Shown here in pieces: positions 46,734-57,277 of a stretch of 64,000 bases of DNA. The notes below the pieces were generated by a model. The model was not told the origin of the DNA, made no database searches, and saw only the letters and a list, made by a program, of their open reading frames with translations. Source of the DNA: Salinarimonas sp. (GTDB lineage: Bacteria; Pseudomonadota; Alphaproteobacteria; Rhizobiales; Beijerinckiaceae); contig JAFIEI010000015.1 of the NCBI GenBank assembly GCA_020832565.1, positions 1 through 64,000 on the forward strand, written 5' to 3'. A program made the position numbers and the translations under genes. Position 1 is the stretch's first letter. Every line of letters starts with the position of its first letter.

Positions 46734-47918
46734 TCAGGCCCTGCCGGATTGCTGTGCGCCGGGACCCGGCATGGTCGCGCCATTGCGCGATCGCCCCTTG
46801 CGACGCCCGCGCCGACGCTTCCAGACACCGTCTTCGCGCATCAGATTCATCAGTATTCCCTCGCGCAGACCGCGATCGGCGATGCGCAGCCGGGGTGCGG
46901 GAAAGGCGCGGCGGATGCCTTCGAGAATGGCACAGCCGGCGAGAACCAGATCTGCCCGCTCGCGGCCGACGCAGGGGCTGGCCGCACGTGCTTCGTAATC
47001 CAGGCCGACGAGTTCGTCGAGCACCGAATCCACTTCCCCCGCATCCATCCAGAGGCCGTCGACCTGGCGGCGGTCGTAGCGGGGCAGGCGCAGGAAGATG
47101 CCGCCGACGGTGGTAACGGTGCCCGAAGTGCCCAGGAGATGGAAATCGGGCGCCGTCGTCGCCGCCCCGGCCGCCAACGCGAAGGGGGTGAGCATCTGCG
47201 AGACTTCTTCGACCATGCGCTCGAATTTCTCGGGCCCGACATCGACGCCACCATGGCGCTCGGCCAGGGTGATAACGCCGACGGGCAGGGAATCCCATGC
47301 CCTGATACGCTTGCAGGGATCGGAGAGCGGCGAGCGCGCCTGACCGTCGAGCCACGCAATCTCGGTGGAGCCGCCGCCGATATCGAAGACGATGACCGAA
47401 TGCGCCTCCGGATCGGCGAGGGCAGCGCAGCCCGTCACCGCAAGGAAGGCCTCGGTGCGCCGGTCGACGATCTCGAGCTCCATGCCGGTTTCGTCATAGA
47501 CCCGATCGATGAAATGCTCGGCATTGCGCGCCATACGGCAGGCTTCCGTCGCGATCAGGCGCGCCCGGTGGACGCCGCGCGCACGCATCTTGTTGCGGCA
47601 GATCTGCAGCGCTTCGATGGTCCGGTCGATGGCGTGATCGTTCAGGGTGATGGCGCTGGCAAGCCCCTCGCCGAGGCGCACGATCCTGGAAAACGCGTCG
47701 ATCACACGAAAACCGGTGCGCGAAGGTTCGGCGATCAGAAGGCGGCAGTTGTTCGTGCCGAGATCCAGCGCCGCATAGGCCGCGCCGGGACGTCTCTTGT
47801 GACGATGCGCCTGATGCCCTTGCGTATTCTGCTCCGTCGACTTCGCAGCCGTGCTGTCGAAGTTCAGAGATCCTTCCGCCTTTGCATCTGCGCCGAATGC
47901 ACCACTGTCCACCGCCAA
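46734..47918 (-). CDS. Ppx/GppA-family phosphatase
   Basis: An exopolyphosphatase or guanosine pentaphosphate phosphatase (394 aa) of the actin/Hsp70-like fold. Motifs: YAALDLGTNNCRLLIAEP (phosphate 1), RLIATEACRMARNAEHFIDRV, and VFDIGGGSTEIAWL (phosphate 2). The head before residue 47 is poorly conserved and the tail is Arg-rich. No early ATG is present; TTG at 47918 with GAGG 8 bp upstream is the likely start, or GTG at 47912. It should take part in polyphosphate or (p)ppGpp metabolism. rlmE follows in the same operon. Confidence 0.9.
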   Translation of the reverse strand: MAVDSGAFGADAKAEGSLNFDSTAAKSTEQNTQGHQAHRHKRRPGAAYAALDLGTNNCRLLIAEPSRTGFRVIDAFSRIVRLGEGLASAITLNDHAIDRTIEALQICRNKMRARGVHRARLIATEACRMARNAEHFIDRVYDETGMELEIVDRRTEAFLAVTGCAALADPEAHSVIVFDIGGGSTEIAWLDGQARSPLSDPCKRIRAWDSLPVGVITLAERHGGVDVGPEKFERMVEEVSQMLTPFALAAGAATTAPDFHLLGTSGTVTTVGGIFLRLPRYDRRQVDGLWMDAGEVDSVLDELVGLDYEARAASPCVGRERADLVLAGCAILEGIRRAFPAPRLRIADRGLREGILMNLMREDGVWKRRRGRRKGRSRNGATMPGPGAQQSGRA

Positions 47919-48053
47919 GGTTTTATCCTCGCGAACCCCGCACCCGCATGGGGGAGTTCTTCAACTTGGGGCCAAGGGTAACAGCGCAGCCGGCGAAATG
48001 CCAAGAATAATAAATCGCCCGATGCAACCAGCAGGCTCGTCCGGCGCAATGCG

Positions 48054-48533
48054 TCAGGCCGCGACCTTCTGCGGCACGGCGTCGGTGGAGCGTGCGACGG
48101 GGCGCAGGAGGCCCTTGACCTGGATATAGGGGCGCGGACGGTTGATCACCTCGTCGAGCCGCGACCACAGAACCTTCGGCGAGAAGGGCTTGGCGATGAT
48201 CTCGTTGACACCCAGGGACATCGCCCGATCGACGACATAGCGGCGCGGCTTGCCCATCATCACGATGATCGGGATGCTCGGAGCCGGCGATGTCGTGGGC
48301 GTGCGCGTAAGGCGGATGAATTCCTCGCCGGAGAGGATGGCGAGATCCCAGTCGAGTATGACGAGATCGGGCTTGCTCTCCGAGAGAACGCCGAGCGCCT
48401 CGGCGCCGTCGGGCGCCTCGAGCACGCGCTTGATGCCGACACGCGTCAGCATGTCGCGCAGGATACGCCGGATATACAGGCTCTCATCGACGACGAGAGC
48501 CGCCAGATCGGGGAAGGTCGGCGTCGCGATCAT
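48054..48533 (-). CDS. Single-receiver response regulator
   Basis: A 159-residue CheY-like protein. Acidic pocket DES (17-19 region), phosphoacceptor D61 in VILDWDLAILSGEEF, and the Lys in IIAKPFSPKVL. The usual Thr/Ser switch after the fourth strand reads IVMMGKP, so that residue is Met. No output domain; about 35 residues of unstructured tail. Probably acts through protein interaction; partner unknown. ATG at 48533 is preferred over an in-frame TTG at 48557. Confidence 0.9.
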   Translation of the reverse strand: MIATPTFPDLAALVVDESLYIRRILRDMLTRVGIKRVLEAPDGAEALGVLSESKPDLVILDWDLAILSGEEFIRLTRTPTTSPAPSIPIIVMMGKPRRYVVDRAMSLGVNEIIAKPFSPKVLWSRLDEVINRPRPYIQVKGLLRPVARSTDAVPQKVAA

Positions 48534-48770
48534 GTCGGCTACACCCGGGTTACGCAAAAACTCGCATCAGTTTACCGGCATGGCTTTTCCAGTTGGTAAA
48601 GACAATCGCGCGAAGATTCCGCGAAGCGGGCAGGCCGGGTCTGCCGGCGCTGCGGTTCACGGGCGCGCCCGACATCGCTAGGCTGGTCCCCGCCGGACGA
48701 TTCGGTACGCTGCCGCAACGGCGTCGCGCCCGCGCACCGGCACAAACTGGCTTTCGTGAAAGGACGCCCC

Positions 48771-49100
48771 ATGACCGCAAGATCGCCGATTCGCTGGCTG
48801 ACCGGCGCAGCCGCGTTACTCGTCTTCGCTGTGGGATCACCCGATGCGGCAAGGGCCGAGGCTGAGGACGGCCGGATCATTGCCGAGCGCTGGTGTGCAT
48901 CCTGCCACCTCGTCGGACCGGGGCAGGATGTTGCCAGCGACCAGGTCCCCACCTTCATGCAGATTGCCGGCGATTACGATCTGGATGCGGACGAACTGCG
49001 CCGTTTTCTGCAGATGCCCCATCCACCGATGCCGGACATGCAGCTGACCCATCGCGAGATCCGGTCATTGATCGCTTATATCGACAGCCTCGCACCGTGA
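48771..49100 (+). CDS. Small c-type cytochrome
   Basis: A 109-residue exported electron carrier. A Sec signal peptide (hydrophobic 10-22, cleavage near ARAEA) precedes the heme site WCASCH (C42, C45, H46). PPMPDMQLT holds the probable axial Met. A GHCH-like second motif is absent, so it is mono-heme, class I. AAAGGA lies 7 bp before the ATG. No oxidase or dehydrogenase gene is adjacent, so the partner is unknown. Confidence 0.92.
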   Translation: MTARSPIRWLTGAAALLVFAVGSPDAARAEAEDGRIIAERWCASCHLVGPGQDVASDQVPTFMQIAGDYDLDADELRRFLQMPHPPMPDMQLTHREIRSLIAYIDSLAP

Positions 49101-49130
49101 GCCGGGGGCGGCATCGCGCTGCGCAATAGC

Positions 49131-49385
49131 TTATTCGGGCATGCGGCAGAAATGGAACGACAGGGATTGCGCGGGGCGGTGTGCGGCCTTGGCTTCCGAG
49201 TGAGCCTCGTCTTGCGACAGAGCTTGCGCCTTCAAGCGCCTTGCGGCTTCGCGCATCTCCCAGGCACCACGCGGCTGAGCGGGCGACGGGCCGGGCGCGG
49301 TCGCCAAAGCTGCGCGCAGGGCACGGGCATCATCATCGTTGATGGCGCTGCCCGTATCGGCGATGGCGTTGGCGAAAACAGGCAT
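49131..49385 (-). CDS. Small hypothetical protein
   Basis: An 84-residue protein I do not recognise. It is Ala-rich and helical (DDDARALRAALATAP, MREAARRLKAQALSQDEAHSE) with a single Cys near the end. Support comes from a good ribosome site (GGAGGG about 5 bp before the ATG) and placement in an otherwise empty gap. An overlapping frame on the plus strand looks less protein-like. It could still be spurious. Confidence 0.45.
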   Translation of the reverse strand: MPVFANAIADTGSAINDDDARALRAALATAPGPSPAQPRGAWEMREAARRLKAQALSQDEAHSEAKAAHRPAQSLSFHFCRMPE

Positions 49386-49545
49386 GATGCCCTCCGACCG
49401 TCTGCGTAAACCGTGTGTTAACTATCCCTCGTCTCGATAACGAACGACCATTCTGGCGGTTCCAAGGCATCGGCAACAATTCGTAACACTACGTGATCGC
49501 GCGTCTCCACCCACGCGATCCACGCCCTGCCCCGCTTCGCCTTCC

Positions 49546-50781
49546 TCAACCGGCGGAACCGGCCGAGGCGGATTGGTGCTGCGGGGCGATATTGTCGAGG
49601 GAATTGTCACGATCCTCGAAGAAGCGGCGGATATTGCGCGCCGCCTGGCGGATGCGCTGCTCGTTTTCAACGAGCGCGATGCGGACATATTCGTCGCCGT
49701 GCTCGCCGAAGCCGATTCCCGGCGCCACCGCGACGCCGGCCTTTTCCACGAGGAGCTTGGCGAATTCCAGGCTGCCCAGATGCCGGAACCGCTCGGGAAT
49801 CGGCGTCCAGCAGAACATCGAGGCGCTCGGCCGGGTAACCGGCCAGCCGGCCTTGCCGAATGATTCCACCAGCGCGTCACGGCGCCTGCGATAGATCCCG
49901 CGCATCTCGTGAATATAGTCGTCGGGCCCGTTCAGCGCCGCCGCGGCGGCCACCTGGACGGGCGTGAAGGCACCGTAATCGAGATAGGATTTCACCCGCG
50001 CCAGCGCGGCGAGCAAGCGCTCGTTACCCACCGCGAAGCCCATCCGCCAGCCGGCCATGGAATAAGTCTTCGACAATGAGGTGAATTCCACGGCGACATC
50101 CACGGCACCAGGCACCTGCAGCACGGAAGGCGGCGGGTTGTCGTCGAAATAGACCTCGGCATAGGCGAGATCCGAGAGCAGGATGAGTTCGTGCTTCTTC
50201 GTGAAGGCGACGAGATCGCGGTAGAAGTCGAGTGTCGCGGTGCAGGCGGTGGGGTTGGCCGGGTAGCAGACCACCAGCGCAATCGGCTTGGGCACACTCA
50301 GGCGCATGGCCCGCTCGATCGCATGGAAGAATTCCGGCGACGGCTCCGCCGGCACGTTGCGCACCACGCCGCCGGCCATCAGGAAACCGAAATTGTGCAA
50401 GGGATAGCTCGGATTGGGCACCAGCACGACGTCACCGGGCGCGGTGATCGCCTGCGCCATATTGGCAAAGCCCTCCTTCGAACCCAGCGTGGTGACGACC
50501 TGCGTCTCCGGATCGAGCTTCACACCGAAGCGCCGCGCATAATAGCCGGCCTGGGCCTTGCGCAGGCCGGGAATGCCCTTGGAAGCGGAATAGCGATCCG
50601 TGCGCGGCTTGCCCGCGGTCTCGGCCAGCTTCGCGACCACATGGGACGGGGCGGCGAGATCCGGATTGCCCATCCCCAGATCGATGATGTCGACTCCGGC
50701 GGCACGCGCCTTCGCCTTGATCTTGTTCACCGGCTCGAAGACGTAAGGCGGCAGGCGTTGCGTGCGGTAGAAATCGTTCAT
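49546..50781 (-). CDS. AlaC-type class I/II aminotransferase
   Basis: A fold-type I PLP aminotransferase of 411 residues. PLP lysine in SLSKTYSMAGWRMGF, substrate-binding Arg in YVRIALVENEQRI, and GMGNPDLAAPSHV near the start. It resembles the E. coli alanine transaminase AlaC and alphaproteobacterial proteins often annotated as LL-diaminopimelate or valine-pyruvate aminotransferase. The amino donor cannot be settled by eye. In relatives a homoserine dehydrogenase gene often follows; here it does not. Confidence 0.9.
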   Translation of the reverse strand: MNDFYRTQRLPPYVFEPVNKIKAKARAAGVDIIDLGMGNPDLAAPSHVVAKLAETAGKPRTDRYSASKGIPGLRKAQAGYYARRFGVKLDPETQVVTTLGSKEGFANMAQAITAPGDVVLVPNPSYPLHNFGFLMAGGVVRNVPAEPSPEFFHAIERAMRLSVPKPIALVVCYPANPTACTATLDFYRDLVAFTKKHELILLSDLAYAEVYFDDNPPPSVLQVPGAVDVAVEFTSLSKTYSMAGWRMGFAVGNERLLAALARVKSYLDYGAFTPVQVAAAAALNGPDDYIHEMRGIYRRRRDALVESFGKAGWPVTRPSASMFCWTPIPERFRHLGSLEFAKLLVEKAGVAVAPGIGFGEHGDEYVRIALVENEQRIRQAARNIRRFFEDRDNSLDNIAPQHQSASAGSAG

Positions 50782-50955
50782 GGTCGCTCATCCGTTCAGG
50801 ACGCATCCGGGCGAAAACCGATTCGCGCATGGGCAAATCGGCACCGCCTGCATAACACCTCGCCGATCCGGTTGCATCGGCAATTCCGCTTGCGCGCCGA
50901 TTACGGCGAGAGCGCGGCCAATGGGCTTGGTTGCGGGCCTGGTCAAGGGCTTTGA

Positions 50956-51321
50956 TCAAGGGCGTGCGGGCTGCAGATCCGTTTCGAAATCGGGCAGCGG
51001 CTCGACGATCACGGGCTCCGGATCGGGCAGCATGGTCAAGCGGCGGGTTCCATCGGCACGCGCGGTGTTGCTCTGCTGGACGCGGCGCATCTCCTCCTCC
51101 ATCTCGGCCAGTTCCTCATCGGTCTTGGGCTGGCGTTCCGGCGGCTCGATGCGGCGGATCGGGGCATAGGCGAGTTCGCCCGGCCGGCTCTGCGCGATGA
51201 AATCGGGACCCTCGCGCTGCTGTTCACCGAGACCCGTTGCCACGAAGACGTCACGAACGGGGTTCAAATCTCCTGCACAGGCGCCGAGCGCGAGCGCGAG
51301 CGACAAGACGGTCGCGCGCAT
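50956..51321 (-). CDS. Hypothetical lipoprotein
   Basis: A 121-residue protein with a short lipoprotein signal (RATVLSLALALGAC, lipobox Cys15). A mature part follows with PDFIAQSRPGELAYAPIRRIEPPER and a charged helix (TDEELAEMEEEMRRVQQ). Similar short lipoproteins with a PDF...SRP...Y.P pattern are common in Hyphomicrobiales, function unknown. A longer frame to 51393 exists but the ATG at 51321 begins the signal exactly. Divergent from the PHA synthase gene. Confidence 0.7.
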   Translation of the reverse strand: MRATVLSLALALGACAGDLNPVRDVFVATGLGEQQREGPDFIAQSRPGELAYAPIRRIEPPERQPKTDEELAEMEEEMRRVQQSNTARADGTRRLTMLPDPEPVIVEPLPDFETDLQPARP

Positions 51322-51593
51322 GCCATTTCGCAACAGGCGAAGCGAATGCCTGGATTGTGAAAGCCTGCGATCTCGGCTCGGCCCTTGCAACATGGTTGCG
51401 TCATCCTTCGTCTCTATAAGCGCCGACCGATCCGGTTCGGGCCGGAACTGACGCCTTACAACAATATAGCGCCTGCCTGTGCAACTACGCCTATACCGGG
51501 TCTAGCCGACAGCATAGCGCGCAGGTTACGATGTCGAAAGAATGACGGGAACTTTTTGCAGATTCCGCAGGTTGGGCAAGGGGAGGATTGACC

Positions 51594-53984
51594 GTGGTCG
51601 AAAACCGGACAGCCAAGAGCGACGCGCCGGCATCAGCCCGCGCAGTCGACCAGCTCGACCCGGCCAAGGCGAAAGCCGGGCCGGCGAAAGGCAAGCGCGC
51701 CGATCGCAAACCGCCGAACGGGGCGGCTGCACCGGACAGCCAGGCGTCGAATTCGGCTTCTGCAAAGCACGCAATAAGTGACGCGCCGAAAGCGAATCGG
51801 AGCGGGACCGGCGCGACGCCCGGGAAATCGGCCAAAGGAGCAACAATGGCAGCGCCGAAGAGCGCACCGAAAGCTTCCGCAAAGAAGGCTTCTGCAAGGA
51901 AGGCGCCCGGGACTTCTGCGAAGCAGACTTCCGACGCAGCCTCCAGGACTGCAGCTTCCAGAACCACAGCTTCCAAGACTGCGGCTACCAAGACCGCAGC
52001 AAACAAAACGACAGCAAAGCCGGCCACCGCGAAATCGGTCGAGCCTACGCAGCCGAAAGCCGATCCGACACCGCCGCCGGGTCCGACCTCGCAGCGCTCG
52101 GACACGCCCGCGCGCGACGTGCCGGAGAACCGAGCCGGCGCTCAGGCGCAGGGTGCCTCCGCAGCGCGCGGCAAGGCCGATCCCGGGGCCAGGACAGACG
52201 AATCCGGCTCCGCGCCCACGCCCGACATCGAGGCGCTGACGCGCAACATGGCGCAGTTCTACGAGGAGGCGGGCAAGGCGACGGCGGCCTATCTCAAGCC
52301 TTTGGAAGAGCGCCGCGGCCATGTCGGCGCCGCGGACGAGATGAGCGATATGGTGAAAACGCTCGTCCAGGTTACGGAAAAATGGCTCGTCGACCCCCAG
52401 AAGGCGGTGGAGGCACAAAGCCGGCTCGGGCTCTCCTTCATGGATATCTGGGCGAAATCCCTGCGCCGCATGCAGGGCGAGGAAGTCGCCCCGGCGGTCG
52501 CCGCAGATCCCAAGGACGGGCGCTTCAAGGACGAAGACTGGTCGAACAACGCCTATTTCGACATGCTCAAACAAGCCTATCTCGCCACCTCGCGCTGGGC
52601 CGAGGAGATGGTCGAGGAGGCCGATGATATCGATGATCAAACGCGCCAGAAGGCCCGTTTCTATGTGAAACAGCTGGCCGGCGCGCTGTCGCCCTCGAAT
52701 TTTCTCACCACCAATCCCGAGGTGATCCGCGAGACATTCAAGGAAAGCGGGGCCAATCTGGCGCGCGGCATGAAGATGCTGGCGGAGGATATCGAGGCCG
52801 GCCACGGCGAGTTGAAGATCCGCCAGACCGATGCGAGCAAGTTCAAGGTCGGCGAGAACATGGCGAACACCCCCGGCAAGGTGGTGTTTCGCAACGATCT
52901 GATCGAACTGATCCAGTACACGCCGACGACGGAGAAGGTGCTTGCGCGCCCGCTTCTGATCGTGCCGCCCTGGATCAACAAGTTCTACATTCTCGATCTC
53001 AACCCGGACAAGAGCTTCATCCGCTGGGCCGTGGCGCAGGGGCTGACGGTGTTCTGCATCTCCTGGGTCAATCCCGATGAACGCCACCGCGACAAGGGCT
53101 TCGGCAACTACATGCGCGAGGGCATCTTCGCGGCGCTCGAGCAGGTCGAGGCGATCACCGGCGAGCGGCAGGTCTCGTCGATCGGCTATTGCGTCGGCGG
53201 CACGCTGCTCTCGGTGGCTTTGGCCTATATGGCCGCCAAGGGCGACGACCGCATCGCCTCGGCGACCCTGTTCACGACGCAGGTGGATTTCACCCATGCG
53301 GGGGATCTCAAGATCTTCGCCTGCGAGGAGCAGATCCGCGCGATCGAGCAGAACATGGAAGCGCGCGGCTATCTCGACGGCGGGCGCATGGCCTCTGCCT
53401 TCAACATGCTGCGCCCCAACGATCTGATCTGGCCCTACATCGTCAACAACTACCTGAAGGGCAAGGACCCCTTTGCCTTCGACCTGCTCTACTGGAATTC
53501 CGACTCCACCCGCATGCCGGCGGCGAACCACTCCTATTACCTGCGCAACTGCTATCTCGAGAACAATCTCTCGCAGGGACGCGCGGAGCTCGAAGGCGTG
53601 CGGCTCGATCTCTCCAGGGTGAAGATACCGATCTACAATCTGGCGACGCGCGAGGATCATATCGCACCGGCGAAGTCGGTCTTCCTCGGCTCCTCCTGCT
53701 TCGGCGGGCCGGTCGAATACGTGCTTGCCGGTTCGGGCCATATTGCAGGCGTGGTCAATCCGCCGTCGAAGCCGAAATACCAGCACTGGACCAACGGCCC
53801 GCCCGTCGGCACGCTGGAAGACTGGATCGCCGGCGCGACCGAGCATCCGGGCACCTGGTGGCCGCACTGGCTCGAATGGGTGCGCGAAAAGGATCCGCGC
53901 GAAGTTCGGGCACGCGAACCCGGCGGCGGCAAGGTCGAGCCGATCTGCGATGCGCCGGGCACCTATGTGCTGATGCGCGCCTGA
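51594..53984 (+). CDS. phaC: Class I polyhydroxyalkanoate synthase with Ala/Lys-rich N-terminal tail
   Basis: PhaC polymerises (R)-3-hydroxyacyl-CoA into PHA granules. The catalytic part fits the class I family: [36 protein letters not shown], the lipase-like box GYCVGG with nucleophile C533, and the His in [12 protein letters not shown]. The unusual feature is about 210 residues of low complexity ahead of it, rich in Ala, Lys, Thr, Ser and Pro ([18 protein letters not shown]), like histone H1 or PhaF tails. GTG at 51594 has GGGAGGA upstream. An in-frame ATG at 51846 also has a strong AAAGGAG and would give 712 residues, still with a tail. phaAB and phaR are not adjacent. Confidence 0.92.
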   Translation: MVENRTAKSDAPASARAVDQLDPAKAKAGPAKGKRADRKPPNGAAAPDSQASNSASAKHAISDAPKANRSGTGATPGKSAKGATMAAPKSAPKASAKKASARKAPGTSAKQTSDAASRTAASRTTASKTAATKTAANKTTAKPATAKSVEPTQPKADPTPPPGPTSQRSDTPARDVPENRAGAQAQGASAARGKADPGARTDESGSAPTPDIEALTRNMAQFYEEAGKATAAYLKPLEERRGHVGAADEMSDMVKTLVQVTEKWLVDPQKAVEAQSRLGLSFMDIWAKSLRRMQGEEVAPAVAADPKDGRFKDEDWSNNAYFDMLKQAYLATSRWAEEMVEEADDIDDQTRQKARFYVKQLAGALSPSNFLTTNPEVIRETFKESGANLARGMKMLAEDIEAGHGELKIRQTDASKFKVGENMANTPGKVVFRNDLIELIQYTPTTEKVLARPLLIVPPWINKFYILDLNPDKSFIRWAVAQGLTVFCISWVNPDERHRDKGFGNYMREGIFAALEQVEAITGERQVSSIGYCVGGTLLSVALAYMAAKGDDRIASATLFTTQVDFTHAGDLKIFACEEQIRAIEQNMEARGYLDGGRMASAFNMLRPNDLIWPYIVNNYLKGKDPFAFDLLYWNSDSTRMPAANHSYYLRNCYLENNLSQGRAELEGVRLDLSRVKIPIYNLATREDHIAPAKSVFLGSSCFGGPVEYVLAGSGHIAGVVNPPSKPKYQHWTNGPPVGTLEDWIAGATEHPGTWWPHWLEWVREKDPREVRAREPGGGKVEPICDAPGTYVLMRA

Positions 53985-54117
53985 GCGATTCCCGAGGGAA
54001 CTGCGGCACGGCACGCCGACATGCATGGATTTCCTCACGGCGGAGCAAGGTCTTGCGCACCTTGTCTTCGCGGCTTCCCACACGCATGATCACCCCGAGG
54101 AAACCAAGAGGGCCCAG

Positions 54118-54966
54118 ATGAAACTCGTACGTTACGGCGAACCCGGCGCAGAGAAACCGGGACTGATCGATGCCGAGGGCGCAATCCGCGATCTGTCGGG
54201 ACATGTCGATGATATCGCACGTCAGACGGTCGACCCGGCCACGCTGGCGAAGCTCGCAGCACTCGACCCGGCCTCGCTGCCCAAGGCGCCTACGGGCGTG
54301 CGGATCGGCCCCTGCGTGGCGGATGTGCGCAATTTCGTGGCGGTCGGGCTGAATTTCGCCGATCACGCTGCGGAAACCGGCGCGCCGATCCCGGCCGAGC
54401 CGATCCTGTTCAACAAGGCACCGTCATGCATTGTCGGCCCGAATGACGACGTCGTCATTCCCAAGGGCTCGCACAAGACGGATTGGGAAATCGAGCTCGC
54501 CATGGTGATCGGCAAGCGCGCTTCCTATGTGGCGGCAAACGAAGCGCTCGATTACGTCGCGGGCTTCTGCATCTGCCACGATGTCTCGGAGCGCGAGTTC
54601 CAGATGGAGCGCGGCGGCACCTGGTCGAAGGGCAAGGGCTGCCCGACCTTCGGCCCGCTCGGCCCCTGGCTGGTGACGCGCGACGAGGTCGCTGACGTGG
54701 GCAATCTCGGCATGTGGCTCGACGTGAACGGCGAGCGCATGCAGACGGGTTCGACGAAGACGATGATCTTCGACTGCGCGCAGCTCGTCTCCTACATCTC
54801 GCATTTCATGATCCTGGAGCCCGGCGACGTGATCACTACGGGCACGCCGCCCGGCGTCGGAACCGCGATGAAGCCGCCGCGCTATCTCGCGCCCGGCGAT
54901 GTCGTGACGATGGGAATCGACGGGCTCGGCGAGCAACGCCAGAACGTGAAGGCCTATCACGGCTGA
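54118..54966 (+). CDS. Fumarylacetoacetate hydrolase-family protein
   Basis: A 282-residue FAH-family enzyme, usually a hydrolase, hydratase or lyase of 2-keto or 1,3-diketo acids. The metal site is visible: DWEIELAMVIGK supplies the Glu ligand and the downstream GFCICHDVSEREFQ an Asp. GDVITTGTPPGVG is the family hallmark. It resembles proteins annotated as ureidoglycolate lyase or 2,4-diketo-3-deoxy-L-fuconate hydrolase. AGAGGG precedes the ATG. It is 133 bp after phaC and ends in a clear terminator. Confidence 0.9.
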   Translation: MKLVRYGEPGAEKPGLIDAEGAIRDLSGHVDDIARQTVDPATLAKLAALDPASLPKAPTGVRIGPCVADVRNFVAVGLNFADHAAETGAPIPAEPILFNKAPSCIVGPNDDVVIPKGSHKTDWEIELAMVIGKRASYVAANEALDYVAGFCICHDVSEREFQMERGGTWSKGKGCPTFGPLGPWLVTRDEVADVGNLGMWLDVNGERMQTGSTKTMIFDCAQLVSYISHFMILEPGDVITTGTPPGVGTAMKPPRYLAPGDVVTMGIDGLGEQRQNVKAYHG

Positions 54967-54999
54967 TCACGCAGGCACCGTATTGACGACCGAATGAAG

Positions 55000-55035
55000 A
55001 AGCCCCCGCACCGGATCGATGCGGGGGCTTTCTTT
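55000..55035 (+). terminator. Intrinsic terminator after the FAH-family gene
   Basis: AAGCCCCCGCA (55000-55010) pairs perfectly with TGCGGGGGCTT (55020-55030) around a 9-nt loop, followed by TCTTTG. It separates the convergent FAH and chemoreceptor genes and may serve both. Confidence 0.9.
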
Positions 55036-55060
55036 GTCGCAGAGCGCGGACCGACGCGCC

Positions 55061-57112
55061 TCAGGCGGCGGCGACGCGCTCGAGGAAGGTGTCGATGGCG
55101 CGGCGCAGTTTCTGCGTTTCGTCGGTTGCCGCATCAGCCGAATGCAGGACGTGATCGGCGGAGCGGTTGGTCTCGTCGGTCGAGGCCTTGACGCTCTCGA
55201 TATTGCCTGCGACCTGACGGCTCGATTCTGCCGAGCGCTGGACGTTGCGGGTGATCTCGTCGGTGGAGGCGCCCTGCTCTTCGACCGCTGCGGCGATCGA
55301 GGTCGTGTGCTCCGAGACCTCCTTCATGATCCCGGCGATCTGTTCGATATTGGATACGGCATCCTTGGTCGAACCCTGGATCGCGCCGATCTGCTCGGAG
55401 ATCTCCTGGGTCGCCTTCGCCGTCTGGTCGGCGAGGTTCTTCACCTCCGCCGCGACGACGGCGAATCCCTTGCCTGCCTCACCGGCACGCGCCGCCTCGA
55501 TGGTGGCGTTGAGGGCGAGCAGGTTGGTCTGCTCGGCGATCTCCTGGATCAGCCCGATCACGTCGCCGATGCGCTGCGCGGCATCGGAGAGGCTGGCCAC
55601 GCGCGTATTGGTATGATCGGCTGCCTGTGTGGCCCGGCCGACGACTTCGGTGGTCATGCCGACGGCACGGGCGATCTCGTTGATCGCCCCGTTGAGGCTC
55701 TCGGCCGCTTCCGCTGCCGTCGCGGCATTGCTGCTCGAATCCTCGGAGGCCGTAGCCGTCTGCTCGGTCAGATCCGCCGTCTGCGAGGCGATCATCGTGA
55801 GATTATGCGCGGTGTCGCGCATCTGCTGCATGTTGCCGGTAACCCCTTCGAGCATCGTGCCGACCGAATCGCGGAACTCCGTGATCAGCGCCTCGACGGC
55901 CCGTTGGCGCTCGGCGCGCTGCAGCTGCTCCTTCTCGCTTTCGGAGGTCAGGCGCTCGCGCTCGATGGCATTCTGGCGGAACACCTCGACGGCGCCGGCC
56001 ATGGCACCGATCTCGTCGGAACGCTCGCGGCCCGGCACGGTGATGGCGGTATTGCCCTCGGCGAGTTCGCGCATGGCGGTCGTCATCGCCACGACGGGGC
56101 GCGAGACCGAGCGACCGATCAGCACGGCGACGGCGATGCCGAGCACGGCGAGCAGCACGGTCGCGGCAATGGTCATCATCACCACCTGCATCGCGGCAGC
56201 CGCAGTCCCCTCGCCGATTGCCTGCGCATCCTGCGAGGCGCTGGAGACGATGTCCGTCGCCAGCCCGGCAATGATCTGCTCGCTTTCGCCGAGCACCTCG
56301 GCGCGCATGATCGCGAGTTCATCGGACACTTCCATGCCGCGCATCATGGAGGCGTTGTATATCTCCAGATTCTCGACGATCTGGGCGAGCCAGTTCTTGC
56401 GCGCGGCGTGGGTCGTGCCTTCGTAGAGCTCCTTCGCCAGATTGAGCGCACGACCGCCCGTCATCTCGGCCTGGCGCCGGCTGTCTTCATCGCCGGCGAG
56501 ATTGCGCGCAAAGGCGGCCTGGGAGATGAGCGCGAATTGCAGAGCCCGCGAGCCCTCGTTCGAGGTGTCGAGATCGCCTTCGAGCGAAGCGGAATAGACG
56601 AGCTGCCACACGGCCTCCGTCACGGAGCCCATGGCCGGCTCGACCTCGTCGGCGACGATGCCGCGCAATTCCGCATCCATGCTGAAGAGTCCGTCGATGC
56701 CACGCTCGAACTCGTCATAGGTCATGACGATGTCCGTGAGCATCCGGCGGCGATCGTCGGAGGACGCGGCTTGCGTCGCCTCGAATATCTGCGCGCGTAC
56801 GGCATTGCTCAGCGCATTGAGGCGCTCGCGCCGCTCCTCGTCCGGGGTTGCGAGTTCGTCACGGGCGAGGACGAGCATGCGGGTGAAATCCGCCGCCAGC
56901 GTTTCGGTCCCCTGGGTCTCGCCGGCAATCGACCGGTACTCGGCGAAATCACGGTTCAGCCCCAGCGCGTTGAATATCGCAAAGCCCGCCATCCCGACGG
57001 AGAGAAGCAGAATGGCCGCGAAACCGGCGGCGATCCGCGCACGCAAGCCGAAGCTCGGCACACGGGAAAAGAAGGACGGAAGAGAGGGAAATCGCACAGT
57101 CTCGGTCCCCAT
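55061..57112 (-). CDS. Methyl-accepting chemotaxis protein
   Basis: A 683-residue membrane chemoreceptor. First membrane segment near residues 28-48 ([21 protein letters not shown]), a large helical periplasmic sensor of about 270 residues, a second membrane segment ([22 protein letters not shown]), HAMP, and the signalling domain with the conserved hairpin tip [34 protein letters not shown]. It lacks a C-terminal CheR/CheB-binding pentapeptide. ATG at 57112 is chosen over a GTG at 57130. It lies about 165 bp downstream of the peptide transporter operon, in the same direction, suggesting taxis to a transported solute. Confidence 0.93.
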   Translation of the reverse strand: MGTETVRFPSLPSFFSRVPSFGLRARIAAGFAAILLLSVGMAGFAIFNALGLNRDFAEYRSIAGETQGTETLAADFTRMLVLARDELATPDEERRERLNALSNAVRAQIFEATQAASSDDRRRMLTDIVMTYDEFERGIDGLFSMDAELRGIVADEVEPAMGSVTEAVWQLVYSASLEGDLDTSNEGSRALQFALISQAAFARNLAGDEDSRRQAEMTGGRALNLAKELYEGTTHAARKNWLAQIVENLEIYNASMMRGMEVSDELAIMRAEVLGESEQIIAGLATDIVSSASQDAQAIGEGTAAAAMQVVMMTIAATVLLAVLGIAVAVLIGRSVSRPVVAMTTAMRELAEGNTAITVPGRERSDEIGAMAGAVEVFRQNAIERERLTSESEKEQLQRAERQRAVEALITEFRDSVGTMLEGVTGNMQQMRDTAHNLTMIASQTADLTEQTATASEDSSSNAATAAEAAESLNGAINEIARAVGMTTEVVGRATQAADHTNTRVASLSDAAQRIGDVIGLIQEIAEQTNLLALNATIEAARAGEAGKGFAVVAAEVKNLADQTAKATQEISEQIGAIQGSTKDAVSNIEQIAGIMKEVSEHTTSIAAAVEEQGASTDEITRNVQRSAESSRQVAGNIESVKASTDETNRSADHVLHSADAATDETQKLRRAIDTFLERVAAA

Positions 57113-57277
57113 GGCGTTTCTCGGTTGCACCTAAGGGAACAAAGAAATCTTAAAAAAAGTTATTCACAACGTACGAAAGGTCATAGCCAACAATTTTCAG
57201 TAGAATCCAACATTGACGTAAAGGAATTGCTGCAACGCAAAATCTGACGGGCAAGACGGTCGTCACGCCAGCGGAAA

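Noticed and set aside
49152-49409. Small plus-strand frame overlapping the 84-residue minus-strand gene
   Set aside because: Its composition (Arg/Gly/Leu-rich, no ribosome site) looks like a shadow; the minus-strand frame has a good GGAGGG site.
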